The notes: a model not told the origin generated them from the letters alone. Shown: positions 36,069 to 45,344, counted from the stretch's first letter. The stretch is 64,000 bases of DNA from Alphaproteobacteria bacterium AO1-B (GCA_001890945.1 MLAX01000004.1:124001-188000), one strand, 5' to 3'. A program made the numbers and translations.

Positions 36069-38879
36069 ATGGACGACCTCCTCAGGGAATTTATTACCGA
36101 GACCAATGAGAGTCTCGACGTTGTAGACGTGGAGCTCGTAAAATTCGAGCAAGAACCGAACAACGCTACGATTCTAGACAACATATTCCGTCTGGTACAT
36201 ACGATTAAGGGTACCTGTGGGTTCTTGGGCCTTCCCCGGCTTGAGGGAATTGCACACGCGGCTGAAACCCTCATGGGCAAGTTCCGCGACGGTGCGCCGG
36301 TCACCCAAGACGCGGTGTCATTGATCTTGGTTTCCATTGACCAGATTAAGGACATTCTTGGTGAGTTGGAAGCTGCTGAAGGCGAAGAACCGCAAGGCGA
36401 TGACAGCGAGCTGATTGGTAAGCTGGAAGAGATGTCTGCAGCGGCTGATGCCGCGATGGCCGGCGGCGGCGCAGCCGATGAACCGGCGGCGGATGCTGAG
36501 CCGGAAGCCGAAGCTGCGACCGACAGCGACGACTTTACACTGCCTGAACAAACCATTGAACGGCCGTTGCGGCCAGGCGAAGTTTCGCTCGATGAGCTTG
36601 AGCGTGCCTTCCGTGAGACCGAGATTGAAGTCGAGGTTGCCGAAAGCGCTGAAGATGAGGCGCCGGACGAGCAGCCGGAAGAAATTGAGGCGCCGGCCCC
36701 GGCTCCAGCGGCAGCAAAAGCCCCTGAAAAGCCTGCAGAGGCGCAGCCAGCGGCAAAAGCCAAGCCTTCTGGTGAGGGCGGCGAGAAGAAAGCATCCGGC
36801 GGCGGTGTGTCCAACCAGAGCATCCGTGTTGCGGTCGATACGCTTGAACACCTCATGACGATGGTGTCCGAGTTGGTGCTGACCCGGAACCAGCTTCTGG
36901 AAATTGTACGCCGCCATGAAGACAGTGAATTCAAGGTTCCGCTTCAGCGCCTGTCAAACGTGACTGCCGAGTTGCAAGAGGGCGTGATGGCGACCCGCAT
37001 GCAGCCGATTGGCAATGCTTGGCAGAAACTGCCTCGGATCGTTCGCGATTTGAGCCAGGATCTGGAGAAGCCGATCGAACTGGAAATGATCGGCGCTGAC
37101 ACCGAACTTGACCGTCAGGTTCTTGAGATGATCAAGGATCCGCTGACGCACATGGTTCGGAACTCCGCCGACCACGGATTGGAGCGTCCGGAAGAACGCC
37201 GCGCAGCGGGCAAACCGGAGAAGGGCATCATCACCCTTGCGGCCTATCACGAAGGTGGCCACATCATCATCGAAGTTCGTGATGATGGTAAGGGTATCGA
37301 CGTTGAGCGTGTAAAGGCCAAGATCATCGAGCGTGGTCTTGCCACCGAGGCTGAAGTCGAGAAGATGACGGATGCTCAGGTTCAGAAGTTCATCTTCCAT
37401 GCAGGCTTCTCGACAGCGGCGGCAGTGACAAGCGTTTCTGGCCGCGGTGTCGGGATGGACGTTGTCCGCAACAACATCGAATTGATCGGCGGAACCGTTG
37501 ATCTGCGGTCTGTTACGGGCAAGGGTTCGAGCTTCATTATCAAGATCCCGCTGACCCTCGCGATCGTTTCCACGTTGATCGTTGAGGCCGGTGGTGACCG
37601 GTTTGCAATTCCGCAGCTTTCGGTCGTGGAGTTGGTGCGTGTTCAGAAGAACTCCGAGCATCGGATCGAACGCATCAAGGACACGCCGGTCCTTCGGTTG
37701 CGCAACAAGCTGCTTCCTCTCGTCCACTTGTCCCAGCTTTTGGGTATCTATGAGGGCGAAAACGCAGACGAGGCGATTGATGCTGATAACGGCTTCATCG
37801 TTGTGATGCAGGTCGGCAGCCAGACATTCGGTGTTGTCGTAGACGGTGTCTTCCACACGGAAGAAATCGTGGTCAAGCCGATGTCCACCATGCTGCGCAA
37901 TCTCGACATGTTCTCGGGCAACACCATCCTCGGCGATGGTTCGGTGATCATGATCATCGACCCGAACGGCATTGCGGGCGCAATGGCAAGCCATGCATCC
38001 AGTGCTGTCGCAGAAAACAGCGAAGACGAACAAGAGGATTTGCAGCAAAAGGCAATGACCGGACAGAACGCGATTTCGTTGCTTCTTTTCCGCGCCGGTG
38101 CTCCAGAACCGAAGGCAGTTCCGCTGTCGCTGGTCACGCGTTTGGAAGAGTTCGACATTTCCAAGATCGAACGTTCCAATGGTCGCGATCTGGTGCAATA
38201 CCGCGGTGCGCTCATGCCGCTCGTTTACGTCAACGACGGCGACAGCCACAAGACCGAAGGCACCCAGCCGATGCTGGTGTTCTCCGATGCGGGTCGATCC
38301 ATGGGCCTTGTGGTCGACGAAATCGTCGACATCGTCGAGGACCGGATGAACATCGAAGTCGGGTCGGAGCGCCCGGGCGTTCTCGGCTCCGCGATTGTCA
38401 AAGAACGTGCGACCGAGATCATCGACCTTGGCTTCTATCTGCCGCAGGCGTTCGAAGACTGGTTCATGCGGAAAGAAATGGACATTGAGGCGCTGACGAA
38501 GAAAGTTCTCTTTGTCGACGACTCTTCTTTCTTCCGCAATATGCTGACACCCGTTCTGAAAGCGGCCGGTTACGATGTAACCACTTGTGTTGGTGTATCG
38601 CAGGCGTTCGAACTGTTGGAAAACGGTGACAAGTTCCACGCGATTGTCAGCGATATCGAGATGCCTGAAATCAACGGCTTCGAGTTCTGCGAGGCAATCC
38701 GTCGTGATCCGCGTTTCCGACAGATGCCAATCCTAGCACTGTCTTCGCTCGTGACGCCCGCGTCCATCGAGCGCGGCCGTCAGGCTGGATTTGATGATTA
38801 CGTCGCAAAATTCGACCGTCCAGGTCTGATCGCAGCGTTGAAAGATATCTTTGCCGGTGATTTGGGAGCTGCCGCATGA
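36069..38879 (+). CDS. cheA: chemotaxis histidine kinase CheA with C-terminal receiver
   Basis: CheA phosphorylates CheY and CheB in response to chemoreceptors. The HPt domain holds His44 (RLVHTIKGTCGFLG). A long Glu/Pro/Ala linker (about 105-245) leads to the dimerisation helices and the HATPase with N box DPLTHMVRNSADHG (357-370) and G boxes near 405 and 458. A CheW-like domain (about 495-635) is followed by a second, weaker CheW-like region (about 664-800) and a REC domain (about 811-930) with Asp862. The 936-aa length exceeds that of a classical CheA (about 650-750 aa) because of these extra domains. It is the first gene of the che operon. Confidence 0.95.
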   Translation: MDDLLREFITETNESLDVVDVELVKFEQEPNNATILDNIFRLVHTIKGTCGFLGLPRLEGIAHAAETLMGKFRDGAPVTQDAVSLILVSIDQIKDILGELEAAEGEEPQGDDSELIGKLEEMSAAADAAMAGGGAADEPAADAEPEAEAATDSDDFTLPEQTIERPLRPGEVSLDELERAFRETEIEVEVAESAEDEAPDEQPEEIEAPAPAPAAAKAPEKPAEAQPAAKAKPSGEGGEKKASGGGVSNQSIRVAVDTLEHLMTMVSELVLTRNQLLEIVRRHEDSEFKVPLQRLSNVTAELQEGVMATRMQPIGNAWQKLPRIVRDLSQDLEKPIELEMIGADTELDRQVLEMIKDPLTHMVRNSADHGLERPEERRAAGKPEKGIITLAAYHEGGHIIIEVRDDGKGIDVERVKAKIIERGLATEAEVEKMTDAQVQKFIFHAGFSTAAAVTSVSGRGVGMDVVRNNIELIGGTVDLRSVTGKGSSFIIKIPLTLAIVSTLIVEAGGDRFAIPQLSVVELVRVQKNSEHRIERIKDTPVLRLRNKLLPLVHLSQLLGIYEGENADEAIDADNGFIVVMQVGSQTFGVVVDGVFHTEEIVVKPMSTMLRNLDMFSGNTILGDGSVIMIIDPNGIAGAMASHASSAVAENSEDEQEDLQQKAMTGQNAISLLLFRAGAPEPKAVPLSLVTRLEEFDISKIERSNGRDLVQYRGALMPLVYVNDGDSHKTEGTQPMLVFSDAGRSMGLVVDEIVDIVEDRMNIEVGSERPGVLGSAIVKERATEIIDLGFYLPQAFEDWFMRKEMDIEALTKKVLFVDDSSFFRNMLTPVLKAAGYDVTTCVGVSQAFELLENGDKFHAIVSDIEMPEINGFEFCEAIRRDPRFRQMPILALSSLVTPASIERGRQAGFDDYVAKFDRPGLIAALKDIFAGDLGAAA

Positions 38880-39367
38880 GTATGTTGGAGAACAAGGTTG
38901 CCGGAGATAAAAATGCCGGCAACGACATGATCCAATATGTGACCGTAGTGATTGGCGGTCAGTTGTTTGGATTGCCGATCTCTCAGGTTCACGATGTGTT
39001 TGTTCCTGAGAGCGTGACTCGGGTCCCGATGTCCGCGCCGGAAGTACAAGGCGTATTGAACCTGCGTGGACGTATTGTCACTGCGATCAATATGCGGCGC
39101 CGGCTGCATCTGCCGCCGCTTCAGGATGAGCAGATGATGGCTGTCGGTATCGAATACAAACATGAGAGCTATGGACTGGTTATCGACACGGTCGGTGAGG
39201 TTTTGACCCTGCCGTCCAGTTCAGCTGAACCAAACCCATCGAACCTGGACCGCCGCTGGGCGGAAATCGCAGGCGGTGTCCATCGGCTTGATGGTCAATT
39301 GATGGTAATTTTGGACGTGGACCGCTTGCTTGGCGCAATGTTCACCGAACCCATGGCAGCAGCATAA
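38876..39367 (+). CDS. cheW: chemotaxis coupling protein CheW
   Basis: CheW bridges receptors and CheA. The 163-aa protein shows the two-barrel fold signature: YVTVVIGGQLFGLPISQVHDVF, VQGVLNLRGRIVTAINMRRRL, and the C-terminal DGQLMVILDVDRLL. Its ATG overlaps the cheA stop by four bases, indicating coupling. Confidence 0.95.
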   Translation: MSMLENKVAGDKNAGNDMIQYVTVVIGGQLFGLPISQVHDVFVPESVTRVPMSAPEVQGVLNLRGRIVTAINMRRRLHLPPLQDEQMMAVGIEYKHESYGLVIDTVGEVLTLPSSSAEPNPSNLDRRWAEIAGGVHRLDGQLMVILDVDRLLGAMFTEPMAAA

Positions 39368-39405
39368 AAAGACCTGCAAGACGGTCGATAGTGGAGTTAC
39401 GCCCG

Positions 39406-39771
39406 ATGAAACAGTGCCTTGTCGTCGATGACTCTAGCGTCATTCGAAAGGTCGCACGCCGGATCCTTGAAGATATGAACTTCGAGATTGTCGAGGCAGA
39501 GGACGGTCAGAAGGCGCTTGAAGAATGCCGGAAGACAATGCCGGATGCCATCCTTCTGGACTGGAACATGCCTGTCATGGATGGGCTGGAGTTCTTGACC
39601 AGCCTGCGCGCAGAGGAAGGCGGCGAAAGTCCTGTGGTCGTGTTTTGTACGACGGAAAATGATGTCGCTCATATCGCCCGGGCAATTCGGGCGGGTGCAA
39701 ACGAATACATCATGAAGCCGTTTGATCGTGAGATCGTGGAAGCCAAGTTTCAAGAAGTTGGGCTTATCTAA
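39406..39771 (+). CDS. cheY: chemotaxis response regulator CheY
   Basis: This is a single-domain receiver of 121 aa that would carry phosphate from CheA to the flagellar switch. It has the acidic pocket (VVDDSSVIRK), the phospho-accepting Asp in AILLDWNMPVMDG, and the switch residues in VFCTTENDVAHI and YIMKPFDREI. The ATG at 39406 is nine bases after GTGGAG, so the GTG at 39391 is not used. Confidence 0.94.
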   Translation: MKQCLVVDDSSVIRKVARRILEDMNFEIVEAEDGQKALEECRKTMPDAILLDWNMPVMDGLEFLTSLRAEEGGESPVVVFCTTENDVAHIARAIRAGANEYIMKPFDREIVEAKFQEVGLI

Positions 39772-39792
39772 GTACAGAGTTGGTCGATCAAT

Positions 39793-41016
39793 ATGGCATT
39801 TGCTCAACGAAATGTGACGGCTGGGGTCACGCCGGGTGCAGACCCGATTAAGGTCATGGTGGTGGATGATGCCGTCGTGATCCGTGGGCTTTTGACCAGG
39901 TGGCTCGGTGAGGACAAGGCGCTCAAAGTTGTCGGCTCTCACCGGAACGGCAGGTTAGCCGTCGAGGATATTGAGAAAAGCAACCCTGATGTTGTGGTCC
40001 TCGATATTGAAATGCCGGAAATGGACGGGATGACTGCTTTGCCGCTTATGTTGGCAAAGAAACGGGACTTGGTTGTCATCATGGCATCCACACTGACGCG
40101 TCGGAACGCGGAGGTCAGTCTTAAGGCCCTGTCATTGGGCGCCGCCGATTACGTCCCTAAGCCGGAGTCGACTTCTGAAGTCACTACATCTGTCGATTTC
40201 CGCCGGGAACTGATCGACAAGGTCAAAGCCCTTGGCGCCCGTGCTATTCGGATGCGTGCACCAGTGCGGACGATGCGTGCGGAGACGCGTGCTGGCCAGA
40301 CATCACGGCCATCCGCACCAACGTCTCCGGCTGCTCGTCCAGCTGTTGATACGCGTGCAAGCTTTCGCGGAGCTGGTCCGCAAGCGGCAGCCGCGACGCC
40401 GAAGTTTAAACTCCGGCCGTATTCCTCAGCGCGTCCGCGGATCCTGGCAATCGGGTCGTCGACCGGTGGACCTCAGGCTTTGCAGGAAGTCATGAAGGAA
40501 ATTGGCACGGCAATGAATGATGTGCCGGTGGTTATTACACAGCACATGCCGCCGACGTTTACGGCGATTCTCGCTGAACATATGGGGAAAGCCGCGCTGC
40601 GCCCGTCAAAAGAAGGCGAGGATGGCGAGGTATTGAAACCCGGAAACATCTATGTCGCTCCGGGTGGCAAGCACATGACAGTCGAAAAAGAGGGTGGAGC
40701 TGTAAAAATACGGCTCAATGACGGACCGCCTGTCAATTTCTGTAAGCCAGCAGTTGATCCGCTTTTTGACAGTGTGTCGAAGGCCTATGGGTCGGCCTGC
40801 CTTGGTTTGATTTTGACCGGCATGGGCTCCGATGGGGCCAATGGCGTCCGGACAATTGCCGCAGGAGGCGGTAGCATTATCACTCAGGATGAAGAAACAA
40901 GTGTTGTTTGGGGTATGCCTGGAGCAGCCGCCAACACCGGCATGTGCTCTGAAGTTCTGCCATTGAAGGCAATCGGACCGAAGGTGTCCCGCGTCTTGAA
41001 GGGGAGCACACGATGA
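39793..41016 (+). CDS. cheB: chemotaxis methylesterase CheB
   Basis: CheB demethylates chemoreceptors. An N-terminal receiver (VMVVDDAVVIRG; VVLDIEMPEMDG) is joined by a Pro/Ala/Arg linker (about 155-215) to the methylesterase domain. The catalytic Ser is in AIGSSTGGPQAL, the His in VITQHMPPTF, and the Asp in LTGMGSDGANGV. The length of 407 aa includes a longer linker than in E. coli. It overlaps cheR by four bases. Confidence 0.95.
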   Translation: MAFAQRNVTAGVTPGADPIKVMVVDDAVVIRGLLTRWLGEDKALKVVGSHRNGRLAVEDIEKSNPDVVVLDIEMPEMDGMTALPLMLAKKRDLVVIMASTLTRRNAEVSLKALSLGAADYVPKPESTSEVTTSVDFRRELIDKVKALGARAIRMRAPVRTMRAETRAGQTSRPSAPTSPAARPAVDTRASFRGAGPQAAAATPKFKLRPYSSARPRILAIGSSTGGPQALQEVMKEIGTAMNDVPVVITQHMPPTFTAILAEHMGKAALRPSKEGEDGEVLKPGNIYVAPGGKHMTVEKEGGAVKIRLNDGPPVNFCKPAVDPLFDSVSKAYGSACLGLILTGMGSDGANGVRTIAAGGGSIITQDEETSVVWGMPGAAANTGMCSEVLPLKAIGPKVSRVLKGSTR

Positions 41017-41900
41017 CCCCTATGGAATTTGATTTTCTCAAGACATTCTTGAAAACGCGCTCCGGTCTCGTTCTGTCAAACGACAAGCAATATCTGGTGG
41101 AAAGCCGGCTGTTGCCGATTGCCCGTAGTTCCAAGTTGGAAACCTTGAGTGCGCTGATTCAGTCACTGCAAAAAGGTGGCAACCGGGCTTTGGAAACGGA
41201 AGTTGTCGAAGCCATGACGACCAATGAGTCGTTCTTCTTCCGCGACAAGACCCCGTTTGAGCATTTCAAAGAGACGATGCTTCCGGCAATGTTGCAAAAC
41301 CGGGCAACACGTAAACAGATTAAAATCTGGTGCGCGGCGGCATCGACTGGCCAAGAACCGTATTCGCTCGCGATTTGCCTGAAAGAGGCGGCGGCAAAAG
41401 TCGGCGGTTGGCGCATTCGCATCCTTGGCACAGACCTCTCGCAGGAAGTGCTGGAAAAGGCGAAAACTGGGCTTTATAGCCAGTTCGAGGTTCAACGCGG
41501 ACTTCCGATCCAGCTTCTGTTGAAATACTTCGATCAAAAGGGCGACATGTGGCAGATCAATGCCGGATTGCGGGCCATGATCGAATGGAAGAAATTAAAT
41601 CTTCTGGAGCAGTTCTCCCATATCGGGGAGTTCGATATTGTCTTCTGCCGGAACGTCTTGATCTACTTTGATCAACCGACGAAGACCGAGATCCTAGAGC
41701 GGATCGCCAAGGCGCTCCCGGACGATGGTTTCCTGGTTTTGGGCGCAGCTGAAACGGTGGTTGGCTTGACTGATGCCTTTAAACCGGTTCCTGGGAAACG
41801 CGGTCTTTTTCAGAAAAAGCAGGCTGCTCAGACAGCGACACGTCCTGCTTTGGCAGGGGCAACATCACGGCTGGCAGTTGGTGCAACAACGCTCCGTTAA
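41013..41900 (+). CDS. cheR: chemotaxis methyltransferase CheR
   Basis: CheR methylates glutamates of chemoreceptors with S-adenosylmethionine. It has the N-terminal helical domain, then TNESFFFRDKTPFEHFKE, the SAM-binding IWCAAASTGQEPYSLA, and FDIVFCRNVLIYFDQPTKTEI. The 295 aa are of normal length. It is the last gene of the che operon and ends before a terminator. Confidence 0.95.
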   Translation: MTPMEFDFLKTFLKTRSGLVLSNDKQYLVESRLLPIARSSKLETLSALIQSLQKGGNRALETEVVEAMTTNESFFFRDKTPFEHFKETMLPAMLQNRATRKQIKIWCAAASTGQEPYSLAICLKEAAAKVGGWRIRILGTDLSQEVLEKAKTGLYSQFEVQRGLPIQLLLKYFDQKGDMWQINAGLRAMIEWKKLNLLEQFSHIGEFDIVFCRNVLIYFDQPTKTEILERIAKALPDDGFLVLGAAETVVGLTDAFKPVPGKRGLFQKKQAAQTATRPALAGATSRLAVGATTLR

Positions 41901-41921
41901 GGCGACAACCCAAATTTCTGT

Positions 41922-41964
41922 AAAGCCCGCTGGTTTTCCCGAAAACTTAGCGGGCTTTTTGTTT
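41922..41964 (+). terminator. Rho-independent terminator after the che operon
   Basis: AAAGCCCGCT (41922-41931) and GTTTTC (41933-41938) pair with GAAAAC (41941-41946) and AGCGGGCTTT (41949-41958), with a small internal loop, and a T run follows. Confidence 0.85.
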
Positions 41965-42027
41965 TGATCTGGAACGATGCAAGTGCCGGCGGAGGTCCGC
42001 GCCAGTTTGTCCTGACGGCTATAAGTC

Positions 42028-42924
42028 CTATTTATCGATTTGAGATCCAGCATCAGCTGACGGTTGTCGCAGATTTTGCTCTGCCCAAGCTCTTACCGTG
42101 CTGACATAGCGTCGGCTAACCGGGATTTGAGTTCCGTCGTTCAACACGAGCCGCGTGTTGTTGCCCTCTTTCTGGACTTGCTGAATGGCCTCGTGGGCGA
42201 TCCAATGGCTCCGGTGAACCTGCATGCCAGTGTTGTCCGGAAGCTCCCGGAGAATATCGCTGAACCTGTAGAGCACCATTTGTGTGTCATTCGGGCCGAC
42301 CAGTTTTACATAATGCTCTTGAGCTTCTGCGCGGAGAATGCGGTCAGTAAATGGTGGTGACAGGCTTTCCAGCAAAGATGATTTTGTAGAGGTGTTCTCT
42401 GGTTCTGCAATTGCCGGGCCGGATGGTTCTGCAGCGGACATCTGCGTTGAGCTAGTCTTTTTGCCGCTGATTGGCTGAAGCTGTGCCGGTATCCAACACG
42501 TCTGGAGTACCATGGGAATGCTCAGCAACGCGCATAAAACGATATGGTTGTCCAAGAGATAGACAAGCTCTTGCAGAAACGCCCCAAGCCGAGTTGCGGA
42601 TCCCGCTTCGCCCAATGCGGGCGCGTCGAGTTCAGGGAGTCCGAGAACAATGTCCAGTGCGGTTACAGAAAGGACAAAGGGAATGTAGCTTGCGAGTGCA
42701 GCGAGGCTGATTGCCCAAAGGGTATGCTTGGCAATTCTGGGCAACAAGCTGAGCAGCTGCAAAAAGGCTATAAACAGAGTGGATTCAATTCCGATCCGGA
42801 CCAACCAATAGCCATAGACGCCGATGACAGGCCATCCCTCCGGCCGCGTCTGTTGGTTCGCAGCCAGCAATCCCGCTGCGGCGAGGGTCAGCCCAAACAG
42901 TGTTAGCGACCCGTGCCGCGTCAT
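42028..42924 (-). CDS. membrane LytTR-domain transcriptional regulator
   Basis: This 298-aa protein joins four or so hydrophobic helices (residues 5-150) to a C-terminal LytTR DNA-binding domain (about 190-285: FTDRILRAEAQEHYVKLVGP; MQVHRSHWIAHEAIQQVQKEGNNTRLVLNDGTQIPVSRRYV). It has no receiver domain, so signal input probably comes through the membrane part. It is divergent from the Tat-exported hydrolase gene across a 253-base gap and may control it. Confidence 0.88.
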   Translation of the reverse strand: MTRHGSLTLFGLTLAAAGLLAANQQTRPEGWPVIGVYGYWLVRIGIESTLFIAFLQLLSLLPRIAKHTLWAISLAALASYIPFVLSVTALDIVLGLPELDAPALGEAGSATRLGAFLQELVYLLDNHIVLCALLSIPMVLQTCWIPAQLQPISGKKTSSTQMSAAEPSGPAIAEPENTSTKSSLLESLSPPFTDRILRAEAQEHYVKLVGPNDTQMVLYRFSDILRELPDNTGMQVHRSHWIAHEAIQQVQKEGNNTRLVLNDGTQIPVSRRYVSTVRAWAEQNLRQPSADAGSQIDK

Positions 42925-43177
42925 TCAGAATTCCTTCCATCGGACAGGGTTCATCATACCATTGATGATGCATGAATGGAAAACTTCAATAAGCATCTGG
43001 AAATATTGATATTATTTTTACGCTTAAGAATTCACGAATTAATGAGGGCTCAATTGGTCTAAGGCGGTTTACCGTCAGCTATTGTGTCCCAGTTATCCAA
43101 ATGTGTTCGTTCACGGCTTCGTTGTATGACGAGTTAAAAAGCCTTGGACCCAGTTTGATCAATCAGGGGAAATACAC

Positions 43178-44149
43178 ATGAGTGATATCCAAGTCCAACT
43201 GACGCGGCGCGCTGCGCTTCTCGGGGCAGGGGCTGCTGCAGTAGGAGCTGGAGTGGTGTCTTCTGGAGCAGTGCATGCTGCTGCCGAGAAGCAAGGCCCT
43301 ATGGCTGCACCCGTCGCGCGCTACAATGTTGGCTCTTTTGAGGTCAACACGTTGCTGGATGGTGCCGTGACCGTTGGTGAGCCACAAAAGACCTTCGGCA
43401 TGAATGTCGATGCGGACACATTTGCGGCAAAATCGTCAGAGTCCTTTATCCCTGCGGACACGTTCAAAGCGTTTTTCACACCCACTCTGGTCAACACAGG
43501 CTCTGAGCTGGTTCTCTTTGACACTGGCGTTGGCGAAGGTGGACGCCCAGCGCGGGGCAACATGCGTGCTGCCCTGGAAAGCGCAGGCTACACTCCGGAA
43601 CAGGTCGACGTCGTGGTCATCACCCATATGCATCCTGACCACATCGGTGGCCTGATGGAGGGCGGTGCGCCAGCTTTCCCGAATGCGCGTTACGTGATCG
43701 CTCAAAAAGAATATGATTTCTGGGCGGGAATGGATCCGGAAGCGAACGGTGTCACAAAACTGATGACCAAAAACGTCAAGCCGCTCGCGGACAAGATGAC
43801 TTTCCTGGATGAAGGTGGCAGTGTTGCCGGTGGGATCACCGCAATGGCTGCCTACGGTCATACACCGGGTCATACACTTTACATGTTGGAAGATGGCGGT
43901 CAGCAGCTTCTTCTCGCTGCTGACCTTGCAAACCACTATGTCTGGTCGTTGGCGCGCCCTGACTGGGAAGTTCGGTTTGATATGGACAAGGAAGCTGCGG
44001 CAGCAACCCGGAAATCTGTCCTAGGCATGCTCGCATCCGATCGCATCCCATTTGTCGGCTACCATATGCCATTCCCAGCCGTCGGATATGTTGCAACGGA
44101 CGGTGACGGCTTCCGTTACGTACCAGCATCCTATCAGCTTAGCCTCTAG
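43178..44149 (+). CDS. Tat-exported metallo-beta-lactamase-fold hydrolase
   Basis: This 323-aa protein has a twin-arginine signal (LTRRAALLGAGAAAVGAG) and a metallo-beta-lactamase fold. The zinc motif HMHPDH is at residues 150-155, preceded by LVLFDTGVGEGG, with later ligands in YGHTPGHTLYML and AADLANHYVW. The fold covers lactonases, alkyl sulfatases, glyoxalases and others. It somewhat resembles AHL-lactonase-type enzymes but the substrate is not determined. AGGGGA precedes the ATG. Confidence 0.85.
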   Translation: MSDIQVQLTRRAALLGAGAAAVGAGVVSSGAVHAAAEKQGPMAAPVARYNVGSFEVNTLLDGAVTVGEPQKTFGMNVDADTFAAKSSESFIPADTFKAFFTPTLVNTGSELVLFDTGVGEGGRPARGNMRAALESAGYTPEQVDVVVITHMHPDHIGGLMEGGAPAFPNARYVIAQKEYDFWAGMDPEANGVTKLMTKNVKPLADKMTFLDEGGSVAGGITAMAAYGHTPGHTLYMLEDGGQQLLLAADLANHYVWSLARPDWEVRFDMDKEAAAATRKSVLGMLASDRIPFVGYHMPFPAVGYVATDGDGFRYVPASYQLSL

Positions 44150-44182
44150 TGCACAGGCCCCATCCCTGAAACTAGAGAGGCG

Positions 44183-44218
44183 GAAGCGGCTGGAGCTCGA
44201 TCCAGCCGCTTCTATTTT
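44183..44218 (+). terminator. Rho-independent terminator after the hydrolase gene
   Basis: GAAGCGGCTGGA (44183-44194) pairs perfectly with TCCAGCCGCTTC (44201-44212), followed by TATTTT. Confidence 0.85.
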
Positions 44219-44225
44219 GAGCAAT

Positions 44226-44255
44226 AAAAAACCCGGCTATTTCAGCCGGGTTTTT
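44226..44255. terminator. bidirectional terminator between the hydrolase gene and ctrA
   Basis: AAAAACCCGGCT (44227-44238) and AGCCGGGTTTTT (44244-44255) form a 12-base stem with T runs on both strands. It ends ctrA transcription on the minus strand and is a second barrier for the plus strand. Confidence 0.88.
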
Positions 44256-44278
44256 CTCGATCTTATTGAACCGCGTGT

Positions 44279-44971
44279 TTATGCGGCGGCCTCAACATCC
44301 GGTTCGCGGAGAACATATCCACGGCCCCAAACTGTTTCGATGTAGTTCTTTCCAGACGTCGCAGCGGCCAATTTCTTACGCAGCTTACAAATAAAGACGT
44401 CGATGATCTTCAGCTCGGGCTCGTCCATGCCGCCATACAGGTGGTTCAAGAACATTTCCTTTGTCAGGGTCGTGCCCTTCCGAAGAGAGAGAAGTTCAAG
44501 CATCTGATATTCTTTGCCGGTCAGATGCACACGCTGTCCACCGACCTCAACGGTCTTGGTGTCCAGATTGACCTTCAGATCGCCAGTGACGATGACGGAC
44601 TGTGCATGACCTTTCGAGCGGCGCACGATCGCGTGGATGCGTGCCACAAGCTCGTCCTTGTGGAACGGCTTGGTCATGTAGTCGTCGGCGCCAAAGCCCA
44701 AGCCACGGACCTTGTCCTCGATGCCGGCGTTACCGGACAGGATCAAGATCGGTGTCTTAACTTTAGAGACCCGAAGTGTGCGGAGAACCTCGTACCCGGA
44801 CATGTCCGGCAGGTTCAGATCCAGCATAATGATGTCGTAATCGTACAGCTTGCCGAGGTCGATACCTTCCTCGCCAAGATCTGTCGTGTAGACGTTGAAG
44901 TTCTCGGACTTCAGCATCAATTCGATGCTTTGCGCTGTCGCGTTATCATCCTCAATCAACAATACACGCAT
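44279..44971 (-). CDS. ctrA: cell-cycle master regulator CtrA
   Basis: CtrA is the OmpR-type response regulator that controls replication, division and motility genes in alphaproteobacteria. The receiver has the acidic pocket LLIEDDNAT, Asp51 ([20 protein letters not shown]) and the Lys in [13 protein letters not shown]. The DNA-binding domain contains the near-invariant [53 protein letters not shown]. From ATG 44971 it has 230 aa. The shorter start matches known CtrA proteins. ChpT, its phosphodonor, is encoded at 35.3 kb. Its upstream region has CtrA half-sites and CcrM sites. Confidence 0.97.
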   Translation of the reverse strand: MRVLLIEDDNATAQSIELMLKSENFNVYTTDLGEEGIDLGKLYDYDIIMLDLNLPDMSGYEVLRTLRVSKVKTPILILSGNAGIEDKVRGLGFGADDYMTKPFHKDELVARIHAIVRRSKGHAQSVIVTGDLKVNLDTKTVEVGGQRVHLTGKEYQMLELLSLRKGTTLTKEMFLNHLYGGMDEPELKIIDVFICKLRKKLAAATSGKNYIETVWGRGYVLREPDVEAAA

Positions 44972-45344
44972 GCCAATCCCCTTATTCTGCCTTTCCTGGG
45001 CAAGTCGCAACGGCTGTGTCGGCGCCTGCTACGAAGGACTGCTGTTAACCCCGACTCACTTGTTATCGGTTAATGGTTAACAAATTCTCTTTCATAGCGG
45101 CAAGGCTCGTTGGAACGTTTCTGTGAACAACAACCAACTAATTGAATCCCCGGAAAGAATCCCGATTCATCTTTCTTAAAGTGGTGCGTTAAGAAACCGG
45201 CGTAACCGATTCCGTTCAGATTCCTTTCAACAAAGCCAGATTAACTTAGAAATGACCCTCGCTCGTCTGCCTTTCAAAGGTTAAGATTAACCAGACTCGT
45301 AAACGATCGGTTACCAAAACCATTAATGGTTAGAGGATTCTTAG
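44972..45344. promoter_or_regulatory. divergent ctrA/fliI control region rich in GANTC and CtrA half-sites
   Basis: This 373-base gap holds eight GANTC sequences (CcrM methylation sites) at 45053, 45144, 45157, 45164, 45208, 45219, 45294 and 45336. It also contains CtrA-like half-sites: TTAACC at 45045, ATGGTTAA at 45073-45080, GGTTAA at 45279, TTAACC at 45287, and a near match ATGGTTAG at 45326. No perfect TTAA-N7-TTAA is present. The pattern fits cell-cycle control of both genes. No ORF in the gap is convincing. Confidence 0.7.

Noticed and set aside
36954-38639. Open frame of 561 codons on the minus strand opposite cheA
   Set aside because: It lies wholly inside cheA in the antisense direction and its product is His/Asp/Arg-rich with no domain. 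Such frames are common opposite GC-rich genes with biased codon use.
45176-45192. TTAA pair in the ctrA/fliI gap as a full CtrA box
   Set aside because: The two TTAA copies are nine bases apart, not seven, so the spacing does not fit the consensus.
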